Shown piece by piece: positions 16,907 to 26,075 of a stretch of 64,000 nucleotides of DNA; position 1 is the first letter of the stretch, and every line of letters starts with the position of its first letter. Position numbers and translations under genes: made by a program. Source of the DNA: JALNZU01 sp964463695 (lineage in GTDB: Bacteria; Bacteroidota; Bacteroidia; Bacteroidales; F082); NCBI GenBank assembly GCA_964463695.1, contig CAYXCZ010000008.1:62001-126000 (forward strand), read 5' to 3'. The notes beneath the pieces were generated by a model, which made no database searches, had not been told where the DNA came from, and was given only the letters and a program-made list of their open reading frames with translations.

Positions 16907-17644
16907 TTAAAGCTTCGAGATCACTTCAAGCAGCAAGGGTTTCCTACGAATTGAAACTGGAATTGCAGAGCCATCTGTGAGATGAACATGACCGCCCTCA
17001 CTTTTTTCAATCCGTTTGACAAAAGCTAAATTGACCAAATGAGACTGATGTACTCTAAAGAAACCATGTTGTTCCAGTAATTCATCATATTCTGACAGTC
17101 CCTTGGAAACCAATAATTTGTCACCTGATTTGAAATAGAATGTTGTATAAGTATTATCGGCAACACAATGAACGATATCCTTTATTTCAACAATGTGGAT
17201 ATCAGTAGATGTACGTAATACAAGTTTTGTTGAATTTCGTGGTGAATCAGAAGTAATTTGTTGATTTACTTTCTCTTCATCTTTTAAATTGATCGCACCG
17301 ATAGTTTTTTCAACTCCTATTCTAAATTCTACTTCATTAAGTGGTTTCATAAGATAGTCGAGTGCTCCCATCTTGATTGCTTGAAGTGCAAATTCATTGA
17401 AAGCAGTAATAAAAATCAATTTGAAGGATTTCCATTCAACTTTTTGGAGCACATGAAAGCCAGTGCCGCCTCTTATTTCAATATCAAGAAATAGCAGATC
17501 AGGTTTTAGTTGGTTTATCTTTTCAACAGCTTCATTAACGCCTGCTGCCTCTCCCACTATCTCAATGATTGGAAACCAACGTTCCAGGAACATTCGAACT
17601 GTTTGCCTTATCGGCAACTCATCATCCACAATCAATGCTTTCAT
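16907..17644 (-). CDS. LytTR-family response regulator
   Basis: A 245-residue cytosolic transcription factor. The receiver domain (1-120) has DDE at 7-9, phospho-acceptor Asp54 in LLFLDIEIRGG, Thr in FITAFNEFA, and Lys in YLMKPLNE. The LytTR DNA-binding domain (about 140-245) shows IVHCVADNTYTTFYF, FFRVHQSHLVNLAFVKRIEK and GSAIPVSIRRKPLL. Its ATG overlaps the TGA of the upstream sensor kinase (ATGA), so the two are a coupled two-component pair. Targets are unknown. Confidence 0.93.
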   Translation of the reverse strand: MKALIVDDELPIRQTVRMFLERWFPIIEIVGEAAGVNEAVEKINQLKPDLLFLDIEIRGGTGFHVLQKVEWKSFKLIFITAFNEFALQAIKMGALDYLMKPLNEVEFRIGVEKTIGAINLKDEEKVNQQITSDSPRNSTKLVLRTSTDIHIVEIKDIVHCVADNTYTTFYFKSGDKLLVSKGLSEYDELLEQHGFFRVHQSHLVNLAFVKRIEKSEGGHVHLTDGSAIPVSIRRKPLLLEVISKL

Positions 17645-19572
17645 TTTTTACCCTTTAAAACGATTGGTAAGTGAATTATGACGGACACACCCTTAAATAT
17701 TTCTGATACCAGAGCTCGATCAACAATTTGAAATGTGATCGGTTTTTGAAGTCGGAGATTTAGATTATGAACTCTTTCTTTAAAAATTGTTGTTGAGTAT
17801 GAAATGTGGCTGCTTTCATTCTCAGTTTGGCTAAAGCCCGGGCCATCATCCTCAATTAGAAATTCTAAAGAATCATTCTGTTCTGAAATTTTTATATAAA
17901 GTTTACCTGGTGTTTCGCGCTTACTTATACCATGTTCAATAGCGTTTTCAATAAATGGTTGAATAAGTAAAGGGGGAATGAGAATGAAGTCTGATTCGAT
18001 ATCTTCTTGTATATCAACTGTATAAATGAGATGCTCATTAAATCGTAATTTCTGAATTTCCAAATAAGTTTCTATTATAAGTATTTCTTCTTTCAAACTT
18101 ATCCACTCCTCTCGCGAACTTTTCAAAACTGAACGCATTAATCGGGCAAAACTACCCAAATAAACAGAAGCTTGCTGACTATCGCCACGAACAAGGTATT
18201 GCTGAATTGCGGCCAAGGCGTTAAAGATAAAATGAGGGTTCATTTGTGTACGAAGAAGCTTTTGCTCAAGCTGCAATTGTTGTTGTTGGATTCGCAATTT
18301 ATGCTGTCTTGACAATAAAAAAACAATTGTAAAAACTAAAATAAGAAAAACAATCCCGATACCTGTTTGAATTCCTATTCGGGTAATTTGCGCCTTTTGT
18401 AGCTCATTCTGTGTACGTAACAATTTAATTTGCTGCTCTTTCTCTCTTGTCTGAAAACGCGTTTCAAGTAAACTGATATTTTTCTTAACCTCAATATTTT
18501 GTATTGAGTCATTAAGTTTATTGTAAATCAATTGGTAATTAAAAGCATCTTTATACATGCTTAATTGAGATGAGGTAAAAGCAATTCCTTTTAGCGCAAT
18601 AAGATAAACATCCGAATAATCAAGAATGGATGGGTGCTTCAGAGTTTTATCATAAAAATTATGCGCCATCTTCATGTCTCCCATTTGTTTATAACAGCTA
18701 GCAAGGTTTTCAAGAGAAGATATCTGCCGATACGCACTTCCGTCTATAGACATTTCATATGATTTAATGGCAGCTTTCAACGCTTTTTCAGGATCATTGA
18801 GTGCAAAATAAACTTCAACAAGGTTTGAGTTTGCTGTAGCTACTCCTTTCGGATAATTATTTGCAATGGAAAGCTTTATCATTTCTTCATAGGCATCTAA
18901 AGCCTCCGAAAAATTTTCTTCATCAGCATAAATCCCACCTAAGTCATTCAAAATCGAAATGCGTGTACGCAATCTTGCATATTTTTCATTTGATGCTAGA
19001 ATTCTGGCTTTTTCCAGGTATGATTTCCACTGTTCGTTTAGCTTCAGCTCTTTGTAAACTTCGCCTATCTGTTGAAAATAGAAACTAATGTTAGTAGAAT
19101 CACCACACAATAACCTGTATTCCAATGCCTTTTGCTTTGTTTCCAGAGCTCTTTCGTACTGACCGCCATTAGCATATTCCATTCCCATGTTAATCAAAAC
19201 ATCAGCAGCTTTGGCTGTATCTCCATTAGCAAGAAACAGGTCAGATGCTTCCTTAAACATCTCATTAATAGAGTCAAATGTACCCTCTTCTGAATAAGAA
19301 GATGCCAGATAATTTAGAATTTGTGCTGTGATTTTTTTATCACCACTCTTGCGCGCAAATGGAAGTGCTTTTCGCAGTGTTTCATTACTTAAAAGTATTG
19401 AATCATGTTGATCATAATATACACCTAGTTTATAATAAGTTTGCGCTATTGCAGTTGCATCGCCTTCTTTTTCAGCTTCCTGCACTGATTTTAGAAGTAA
19501 TTCTTTTTCCTGTGCAAAACCAGTTATAATACAAAAAAAGAAGCTGAAAAATACTGAACAAATAAACTTCAT
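17641..19572 (-). CDS. TPR-containing LytS/YehU-type sensor histidine kinase
   Basis: The 643-residue protein begins with a signal/anchor (KFICSVFFSFFFCIITGFAQ), continues with about seven TPR-like repeats in the periplasm (for example AEKEGDATAIAQTYYKLGVY, DVLINMGMEYANGGQYERAL), a coiled coil (TREKEQQIKLLRTQNELQKA), one transmembrane helix (about 393-416), and the His_kinase domain (from about 430) with the phospho-acceptor in MNPHFIFNALAAIQQYL and ATP-binding IQPFIENAIEHGI and EDDGPGF. It phosphorylates the LytTR regulator encoded next. The start at 19572 puts the signal segment first; the frame is open to 19623 without conserved sequence. Confidence 0.92.
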   Translation of the reverse strand: MKFICSVFFSFFFCIITGFAQEKELLLKSVQEAEKEGDATAIAQTYYKLGVYYDQHDSILLSNETLRKALPFARKSGDKKITAQILNYLASSYSEEGTFDSINEMFKEASDLFLANGDTAKAADVLINMGMEYANGGQYERALETKQKALEYRLLCGDSTNISFYFQQIGEVYKELKLNEQWKSYLEKARILASNEKYARLRTRISILNDLGGIYADEENFSEALDAYEEMIKLSIANNYPKGVATANSNLVEVYFALNDPEKALKAAIKSYEMSIDGSAYRQISSLENLASCYKQMGDMKMAHNFYDKTLKHPSILDYSDVYLIALKGIAFTSSQLSMYKDAFNYQLIYNKLNDSIQNIEVKKNISLLETRFQTREKEQQIKLLRTQNELQKAQITRIGIQTGIGIVFLILVFTIVFLLSRQHKLRIQQQQLQLEQKLLRTQMNPHFIFNALAAIQQYLVRGDSQQASVYLGSFARLMRSVLKSSREEWISLKEEILIIETYLEIQKLRFNEHLIYTVDIQEDIESDFILIPPLLIQPFIENAIEHGISKRETPGKLYIKISEQNDSLEFLIEDDGPGFSQTENESSHISYSTTIFKERVHNLNLRLQKPITFQIVDRALVSEIFKGVSVIIHLPIVLKGKK

Positions 19573-19639
19573 GATTATGCAAAACAGGTACTTAGATGAA
19601 TGATTTAATTGTAGAATAGTCAACCTTAATTATTGAAAA

Positions 19640-22099
19640 CTAATTGAGGCCAGATGATCTCATGTGATTGATAACATCTTTAAAAATGGATACAACTTGT
19701 GATACCATTACCCTTAATTGATCAAGTTCCAGCTTTTCGTTCTCATATTCAATACGTTCGAGTAAGTCAGCTGCTGTAATCATTTGAAACTGACGAGCTG
19801 AAGATTTCATTGAGTGAGCAATTTTTCGAAGCGATACTCTGTCTTCGTTCTGAATTGCACTTTCCAGTGTTCCCATCATCTGTGTTGAATAAGATACAAA
19901 CGACTGGATGATATCTTTTAAGTCGTCGGGATTGTCTCCAATCATTTTACGAAGAATTGTAAGATCGTAAGCTTGTTCCGAAAGTGGATCAGATGTGTCG
20001 CTTTTCAAACCACTTTCTTCCATCATTTGGTGAATACTAACCACCAACTCATCAGTTTTTTGATAATTCTTAAGAATCAAACCATTTATCAGGGCCTTTT
20101 TACAAGCCTCACGTGTTTCATCAGAATCATCGGCACTATATGCAATAATGCAGGAGTTTTTGTTGATTTCACGCATTTTCAACGCAAGTTCAAAACCCTC
20201 AATATCTGGTAGATATAAATCAAGCAGGACAAAATCATAGGTATTTGAAGAAAAGAATTCAAGCGCTGATTCCCCATCGTGTGCAATATCATATTTGCAA
20301 GCTGCATCTTTCATATGTCTTACAGTCAGCAATTGTATCATTTTATTGTCCTCTACAATAAGTGCTTTTAGTCCCGACAAGTTAATTGGCTTTATCAACT
20401 CTTTATCGCGAGCCACAAGTTCAGGACGTTTTAGCTTTTCAATTATTGTCTGAATGAGATTGTCCTTATCGTAGGGTTTTGGCACAAAGGCATCCATTCC
20501 GGCATTTAAACATTCTTCAATAGTTGTTTCCTGAACTTCACCCGAAACTGCAACAATAATAGCCTTGCTTTTTAATTCTTCCCGAATAATCCGTGTTGCA
20601 CTAATACCATCAAGAACAGGCATACGAATATCCATTAAAACAATTTGAGTGTCTGTATTCTCCCTCAAAAACTGAATAGCATCGTAGCCATTTTCGGCAA
20701 TACTGAGGTTCCATCTTTTCAATATTTTAGAACCCATATCCCGTTGATATGGGTCATCATCTACTAATAAAACTTTTATACCTGCAGTTAATTTTTCATC
20801 GATTTCCAAACGTGTATTCCATATCAGGTCTTTTTTATGCCTATCCTTTCTAAAAGGAATCCGAAATACAACCTTTGTTCCTTCTTCTTTTTTACTAAAT
20901 AACTCAAATGCGCCTCCCATGCGTGTAATGAACTCATTTGCAATACTAAGGCCAAGTCCTAAACCACCATAATGACGCGTAATACTGTCGTCCTCCTGTC
21001 CGAAAAACTCAAAAATCTGATCGAAATGCTTTTCTTCTATTCCTTTTCCTGTGTCTGTGACTTCAAATTGTAGCGCAACTGTATCATTGGTATCTGCTAA
21101 AACTTTAACATGAACATATACCTCTCCTTTAGCTGTAAATTTTATCGCGTTATCCAGTAAATAAATCAGTACATCGCTTAGCTTTGAAACATCACCCAAA
21201 AGCCAGCTTTTTAGTTGATTATCAACAGAAAAATTAAGACTTAAACGTTTTTTTGCTACCTGATGTGCCATTAATTTTTCAAGCTGATCAAAGAGCTGAA
21301 TGAGGTTAAATGAGGTAGTATCGAAAACATTTTGATCCAGCGTAAGGTTCGTAAATTGAAAGACCTTTTTAACCGTATAATATAGGCCTTGACTTGTATC
21401 TGTGATAATTTCTAAATACTCTTTTTGTTCTTTGCTCAGTTTTGTTTCAGATAGCAAATCAAGATAACCCATTACGATATTGAGCGGATTTCTGAATTCA
21501 TGGCTCAATGTGGCTACAATTCTGCGCTGAAAGTCTTTTCTGATCAACAAATTACCAAGTGCTGATCTGCTTCCTTTGTTTTTTTCACGTTGTAAAGTCC
21601 GATCATAAACAGCAGCATCGCGTCTTAGTTGGTTCGCAAACTTATCCAAAACTGGTGAAAACTCAAGGTAATCATTCTTACTGAATAAGCTATTAAATCC
21701 GAAAACGCCTTTAGAACTTTTATCAAAAATCAATTCAATAAACCCTGCATTGCCAAGTGAAAGTAAAAAATGTTTCGTTTTCGCATTCTGGTCGATAACT
21801 GGAAACAACTCAAATGAGGGTTCAGCAATAAATCCCTCATCGGCCAGTTTATCAAATAACCTATTGGCATTGAATGAATTAATGATTTTCTCCTGCTCAG
21901 GAAAACTCACAAATAGCTCTGCATGACCTGTAATTGCTTCCAACGAGGGCAAAACAGCCACTTTCTGTATCCAAAAATTCACATGAGGTGCAAGTTGATT
22001 CTTAACTAATGATGAAATAAAAATCTCTATACTTTTTTTGAAATCATCTGAGCTCCCAATGGAAAGGGCAATTGAATACAGTGCTGATTTATTGATCAT
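19640..22099 (-). CDS. Hybrid histidine kinase with two receivers and HPt domain
   Basis: An 819-residue cytoplasmic phosphorelay protein with no transmembrane segment. Order: N-terminal sensor region (1-165, GAF-like guess), HisKA with His200 (TLSHEFRNPLN), HATPase (about 305-417; DNAIKF, DTGKGI, GGLGLGLSIA), receiver 1 (about 442-555; DDD 447-449, Asp490, KP 541-542), receiver 2 (about 577-690; Asp627, Lys677), HPt (about 725-810; His762 in KIAHSMKSSARQ). All catalytic residues for a four-step relay within one chain are visible. No output domain is present, so phosphate would leave by a separate regulator. A good promoter match precedes it. Confidence 0.92.
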   Translation of the reverse strand: MINKSALYSIALSIGSSDDFKKSIEIFISSLVKNQLAPHVNFWIQKVAVLPSLEAITGHAELFVSFPEQEKIINSFNANRLFDKLADEGFIAEPSFELFPVIDQNAKTKHFLLSLGNAGFIELIFDKSSKGVFGFNSLFSKNDYLEFSPVLDKFANQLRRDAAVYDRTLQREKNKGSRSALGNLLIRKDFQRRIVATLSHEFRNPLNIVMGYLDLLSETKLSKEQKEYLEIITDTSQGLYYTVKKVFQFTNLTLDQNVFDTTSFNLIQLFDQLEKLMAHQVAKKRLSLNFSVDNQLKSWLLGDVSKLSDVLIYLLDNAIKFTAKGEVYVHVKVLADTNDTVALQFEVTDTGKGIEEKHFDQIFEFFGQEDDSITRHYGGLGLGLSIANEFITRMGGAFELFSKKEEGTKVVFRIPFRKDRHKKDLIWNTRLEIDEKLTAGIKVLLVDDDPYQRDMGSKILKRWNLSIAENGYDAIQFLRENTDTQIVLMDIRMPVLDGISATRIIREELKSKAIIVAVSGEVQETTIEECLNAGMDAFVPKPYDKDNLIQTIIEKLKRPELVARDKELIKPINLSGLKALIVEDNKMIQLLTVRHMKDAACKYDIAHDGESALEFFSSNTYDFVLLDLYLPDIEGFELALKMREINKNSCIIAYSADDSDETREACKKALINGLILKNYQKTDELVVSIHQMMEESGLKSDTSDPLSEQAYDLTILRKMIGDNPDDLKDIIQSFVSYSTQMMGTLESAIQNEDRVSLRKIAHSMKSSARQFQMITAADLLERIEYENEKLELDQLRVMVSQVVSIFKDVINHMRSSGLN

Positions 22100-22413
22100 A
22101 GTGACAATTTTTTAAACATTTATCCGTCAGTTAGGAATTATCATTGACCCAAAGGTAAGAATCATTTTAACTTTTCAACTAAAAAAAAATGCCAAATTAA
22201 AAATTACTAAATATGGACCAGAAGATGCTGTTTGTCTCAAAAATAAATGTACTTTCCCCTTTTGTTACAGTGATTTGAAATAGGATTATAAAAATCGTAT
22301 GTTACTCAATTACAATATATTTTATTAGATTCGAAAAAGGATTTTCCTGTAAAACGATTGCAGTTGTTCACTTATTGAATACATATTATACTGAGTTTAA
22401 ATAATTGAATCCG
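22100..22413. other. Intergenic region between divergent genes
   Basis: About 310 bases separate the hybrid-kinase gene and the YdcF-like gene, which are transcribed away from each other. It contains the promoter-like pair for the kinase (next entry). I see no hairpin, repeat or small gene; the rest is AT-rich. Confidence 0.5.
22150..22178 (-). promoter_or_regulatory. Bacteroidota-type promoter for the hybrid kinase
   Basis: On the minus strand AGTTG (TTG at 22178-22176), an 18-base spacer and TACCTTTG (22157-22150) match the -33/-7 consensus, about 50 bases before the start codon. Confidence 0.6.
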
Positions 22414-23046
22414 ATGAAAAAGAAAAACATTCGCCTTATTATTTTGGTTGTAGGATTGATTGCCCTTATTCTCATTTCGCGAAATCTGGGAAAGTTCTTA
22501 CTCTCATCCTCAACTGCAACACAAAGTGATTTAATTTTCGTGCTTCTTGGCCCGGTTCCCGACAGAGCCTTGCTTGCAGCTGAATTATTCAACACAAAAA
22601 TGGCTCCCAAAATATTGATGGCCAACGAGTATCAGGCAGGGCTAGATGCAGTTTTGGCTGAGCGCTTACATATTGACAAAACAGCCGATGTTTTTAAAAC
22701 AGCAATATTATCATTGGGAGTGCCTGAAAAGGATATCGAATTACTTCCTGAAGTTGCCTCAAGCACAAAGGATGAGGCGCTTATATTGAAAAATTATCTT
22801 GAACTGCATCCCGAAATCAACTCTGTAATCATTGTTACATCTTCTTTTCATGGATTACGGGCAAAGAAAATTTTCGAGAAAGCTATCAAGCAACTTGATC
22901 GGGAAATCTTAGTAGTTGTCCCTTTTAATAAACACTCCGTATTTAATTCCAAAAAGTGGTGGTCTGATCGATACAGCGCTACTATGGTAGCTTTTGAATA
23001 CCTCAAACTGGTCAATTATTACGTAAGCGATCAGTTTAGTTTGTAA
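22414..23046 (+). CDS. DUF218/YdcF-like membrane-anchored protein
   Basis: A 210-residue protein with an N-terminal transmembrane anchor (LIILVVGLIALILIS) and a soluble DUF218 domain of the SanA/YdcF/ElyC group. Visible elements are SDLIFVLLGPVPDRALLAAELF, KILMANEYQAGL, PEVASSTKDEALILKNYL (the family's Ser-Thr-x-x-Glu region) and VIIVTSSFHGLRAKKIFEKA (the SxHxxRA motif). Members are implicated in envelope barrier and undecaprenyl-phosphate metabolism in Enterobacteria, but the reaction is not established. It converges on the cis-prenyltransferase gene. The ATG is preferred to a TTG three codons before. Confidence 0.82.
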   Translation: MKKKNIRLIILVVGLIALILISRNLGKFLLSSSTATQSDLIFVLLGPVPDRALLAAELFNTKMAPKILMANEYQAGLDAVLAERLHIDKTADVFKTAILSLGVPEKDIELLPEVASSTKDEALILKNYLELHPEINSVIIVTSSFHGLRAKKIFEKAIKQLDREILVVVPFNKHSVFNSKKWWSDRYSATMVAFEYLKLVNYYVSDQFSL

Positions 23047-23081
23047 TCAAATAGAAATTCAATAAGTTTACTTTTAGTATT

Positions 23082-23762
23082 CTAATCCCCATATTTTCGA
23101 TCAAGCTGATTATAGAAAGCAATCCATTCAGCAATTTCCTCCCAGCTAAGTTCATTAAACAACTTTTCAGAAAAAAAAATGCGTGCAAAGCCTGATTGTA
23201 AAGGAAGAAAATTGCTTAACAAATTTGCGTTTCCTGTACGAATAATCAAATCCAGAGGATTAGTGACCCATAAATGATCAGTAAAATTTTCATTTCCCTT
23301 TGTAAGTTGTTGAGCTTGAATTATTTCCTCAAGCGGATTGTAAGCAATACAGAGATTAATTTTGTAATTTTTATTATTGATTGAAGAGAGAATTAGCTCT
23401 CTCAAAGCCATTTCTGATTCATCTCCTAAAAACGACGGATTTCCTGCTACAGTTATTCTTATGTTAAACTGATTGATAATTCGTGCAAGGTCTTCTAATA
23501 AAGCGGTTTGAATAGCATTAGAAAAAGCTAAAATTTCGTGATTTTCCCGTCTGTAATTCTGACTACTTGATAAATATATACTGATTTCATCAACACCTTC
23601 CTGAAACATTTTAGGAACAAATTCAGCTAAGTGTTTCCTGGTTAAAGCGTATGAATCGCTTAAAGTCACATCGTTTTTTACAGCCCATCTTCTTCCTCCA
23701 TCAGGAATCAATCCAAGGTGCAGTTTTTTTTTCGACTTGTCAGGATGAAAATTATCAAACAT
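23082..23762 (-). CDS. Divergent cis-prenyltransferase (undecaprenyl diphosphate synthase family)
   Basis: A 226-residue protein aligned by eye to UppS. It keeps the catalytic Asp in HLGLIPDGGRRWA (Asp21), which reads MDGNGRWA in canonical enzymes; EISIYLSSSQNYRRE in place of LTLYAFSTENWKR; and LSNFLPLQSGFARIFFSEKL matching the LSNFLLWQ-AYAE-F segment. The substrate-binding RTSGE motif reads RTGNA. The protein is shorter and more divergent than normal UppS (about 245), so it may be a second, specialised prenyltransferase making a different chain length or carrier, or a non-catalytic homologue. It starts about 150 bp downstream of a LruC lipoprotein gene. Confidence 0.78.
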   Translation of the reverse strand: MFDNFHPDKSKKKLHLGLIPDGGRRWAVKNDVTLSDSYALTRKHLAEFVPKMFQEGVDEISIYLSSSQNYRRENHEILAFSNAIQTALLEDLARIINQFNIRITVAGNPSFLGDESEMALRELILSSINNKNYKINLCIAYNPLEEIIQAQQLTKGNENFTDHLWVTNPLDLIIRTGNANLLSNFLPLQSGFARIFFSEKLFNELSWEEIAEWIAFYNQLDRKYGD

Positions 23763-23869
23763 AAAAAGATGATTCTAAGGGATATAAATTGAAAAAGGTA
23801 CCCTTGTTATAAAAACAAAGATACCTTTTAATTTTGTTTGTCAATTTTTTAAAAACTACTTCCGAAGGG

Positions 23870-25915
23870 TTAGTTTCCTTTATTATAGATAAATTCTTGA
23901 TCACGGTAGCCTTGTTTATTCTCGTACCAGTCCATATAACTAAACCCGCTGCTCTGAACCCACTGCCCGAAAACCAAATGTGCCTCAAGAATCACTTTCT
24001 TTTCCAAAGGATAGGCAAAATCCTGTGGAAGATGCATTCCCCATGGAAGGTTAGTCTTTGATTTATAATATTTCCCTGAACTTAAGTTTGTGTCGTCATC
24101 TTCAGTGCCGAAGTAGGCTGGATTTGCTAAAGCTGTTGGTGGATAGCCAGGCAAATGGACTTCCTTTCCACGTTCCTTATTTATAAAAATAAAAGGATTA
24201 TAGGGAGGCAATCCAATTGCTCCCATTGTTTGAGCATTGGTAAAGGTTACATTCACTGTCACATCTTCCGGCTGAACATAAGCCATTTCGGGACGGGTAT
24301 TCACAAAACCTGAAGCAATTGTTTCAAAAAGGTTATAGGTATTATCGAAAGGAATAATTGTTGCTTTGGTCTGCCCAGCTTCAGTATTATTTGCATTCAG
24401 GGTAACAATATTTTCTCTGTGATCGAATCCATCAACCGAAGCAACAGCAGACGGAGGAACATTAATTTGAAAACCGAAGCCATTTTTATACCCAGCTCCA
24501 ATTGCCTCTATAGTAAAGGTTGAAACAATATCCTTCACCAAATTATCGGCATTAGTCACCTGATTAATATTGTAAGAAAGCACAAGATCATTAAAATCAT
24601 AATCACCTTTCAAAGGCCAAAGGTCCTCATAAGCAAGTGATCCTGATTTGTTTCTGCCTGGAAAATAATTATTGAACGCCCTTAAGGGATCAGCAGGATA
24701 ATCGTCCATAACATCAAAAACACCATCTGCGTCGGTATCGATCAGGTTAGGATCCACGAAAGGCATATTTGAATTATCAATAGCCTCAATTGGGTTAGAT
24801 GTCACATAATAGATAGCGTCGTTGAAATCGTTATCACATCCTGAAGAAGTTCTTGTAATATCTTCAAATCCAATAAGATAAAGCTGACGAACGGCATCAT
24901 ATAACAATACATTATGTTGACGTTTAGTAACATCAGTTTCAGGATTAAAATCAGGGTTGGAATAAAAATGTACTAAGTTTGTATTGACAGTTGAACCTGT
25001 GTAGCCATTTGCTATAAGGACCCAACCGATCCCTGTACCGGCAGGAAAAGTTCCAATCTTAACTTTATCGCCTGAATATAAACCGCCACCGCTGTTGTAA
25101 TATGAAAGGTTGGGGAAGATGATACGGATAGTATCAATTTCCGCCTTTGTTGCTGGAGGATCAGTTAAATCATAAGTATAAAAGGCAATAGTGTTTTTAT
25201 AACCTGCACCTTCATGCACAAATGTTATCCAAACATCAGCATCTTCAATTATCCGGGTATCAGTTTGATTATTATCTGCTAAGTATTCAGGATGATATTG
25301 AGGAACAGGAGCCCTTTCCGGCAAAGCTGCATTAATGTCGGCTAACATCTCAGCATCAATCACATCACGGGGAGTTAATAAACAAGCCGGGGTACCCGAG
25401 CTGTTAAATGCACAAAGAAACAAATATCCGGCTGCTACATTTTTAAGTTCATAAGAACCTTTTAATTGACTTAATACGCTTGCACTTCCTCCGATTGTTA
25501 AATCAAAGGAACTGTTTTGGACATTCACTTCTGTTACTGTTGGTAAACCTACATAACGTGTTACAATATAAAGCTTTGTAGTAACAAAATCGAGCGGATA
25601 TGAGGTTTCCCATATTCCATTGATGTTCGTTTGGCCGGTTAACATCAGATCACCTTCAAACGTTTCCTCGTCAAAAGATCGATAAATGTATACAATAGCT
25701 TTGGAGATTGGATTGTCATATATGTCTTTAGTCACGATTCGCATGTTAAATGTCTGAACCATTTCGTAATTAAAATTATCGCTGACAACAAGTTCATCAA
25801 TAGATGTAATTGGCTTTGGATCATCCGGGTCGTCATTTTCTTTTTTGCATGATTGAAGACTTACTAATATCGCCAAAAACAACCATAAGGTGTTAAAATA
25901 GAATTTCGTTTTCAT
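23870..25915 (-). CDS. LruC-domain lipoprotein with DUF4114-like region
   Basis: The 681-residue precursor has a lipobox (LVSLQSCKKEN), making it a surface or periplasmic lipoprotein. The N-terminal part (about 40-140) looks like a beta-sandwich carboxypeptidase-regulatory-like module (IVTKDIYDNPISKAIVYIYR). The middle has a DUF4114-type segment ending GCDNDFNDAIYYV, then a calcium-site-like DTDADGVFDVMDDYPADP, and a C-terminal LruC domain (about 460-680: GDYDFNDLVLSYNI, IEAIGAGYKNGFGFQ). The DxDxDG pattern suggests Ca2+ binding. The start at 25915 places the lipoprotein signal first. The function is unknown; LruC proteins occur in Leptospira and Bacteroidota envelopes. It is 160 bp from the end of the polysaccharide operon, same strand. 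Confidence 0.85.
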   Translation of the reverse strand: MKTKFYFNTLWLFLAILVSLQSCKKENDDPDDPKPITSIDELVVSDNFNYEMVQTFNMRIVTKDIYDNPISKAIVYIYRSFDEETFEGDLMLTGQTNINGIWETSYPLDFVTTKLYIVTRYVGLPTVTEVNVQNSSFDLTIGGSASVLSQLKGSYELKNVAAGYLFLCAFNSSGTPACLLTPRDVIDAEMLADINAALPERAPVPQYHPEYLADNNQTDTRIIEDADVWITFVHEGAGYKNTIAFYTYDLTDPPATKAEIDTIRIIFPNLSYYNSGGGLYSGDKVKIGTFPAGTGIGWVLIANGYTGSTVNTNLVHFYSNPDFNPETDVTKRQHNVLLYDAVRQLYLIGFEDITRTSSGCDNDFNDAIYYVTSNPIEAIDNSNMPFVDPNLIDTDADGVFDVMDDYPADPLRAFNNYFPGRNKSGSLAYEDLWPLKGDYDFNDLVLSYNINQVTNADNLVKDIVSTFTIEAIGAGYKNGFGFQINVPPSAVASVDGFDHRENIVTLNANNTEAGQTKATIIPFDNTYNLFETIASGFVNTRPEMAYVQPEDVTVNVTFTNAQTMGAIGLPPYNPFIFINKERGKEVHLPGYPPTALANPAYFGTEDDDTNLSSGKYYKSKTNLPWGMHLPQDFAYPLEKKVILEAHLVFGQWVQSSGFSYMDWYENKQGYRDQEFIYNKGN

Positions 25916-26075
25916 TTGATTTTTTAGGGATTTAGTTTGATAAATCAATATTTATGCCAAATTTGTATATATATGATTAATAATTATTTATGACAAATAT
26001 AACAAGTATACCATTCCATAAATCAGATTACTTTCTACTTTATACACAAAGTGTTCAAAACAGGAATAACTTAAA

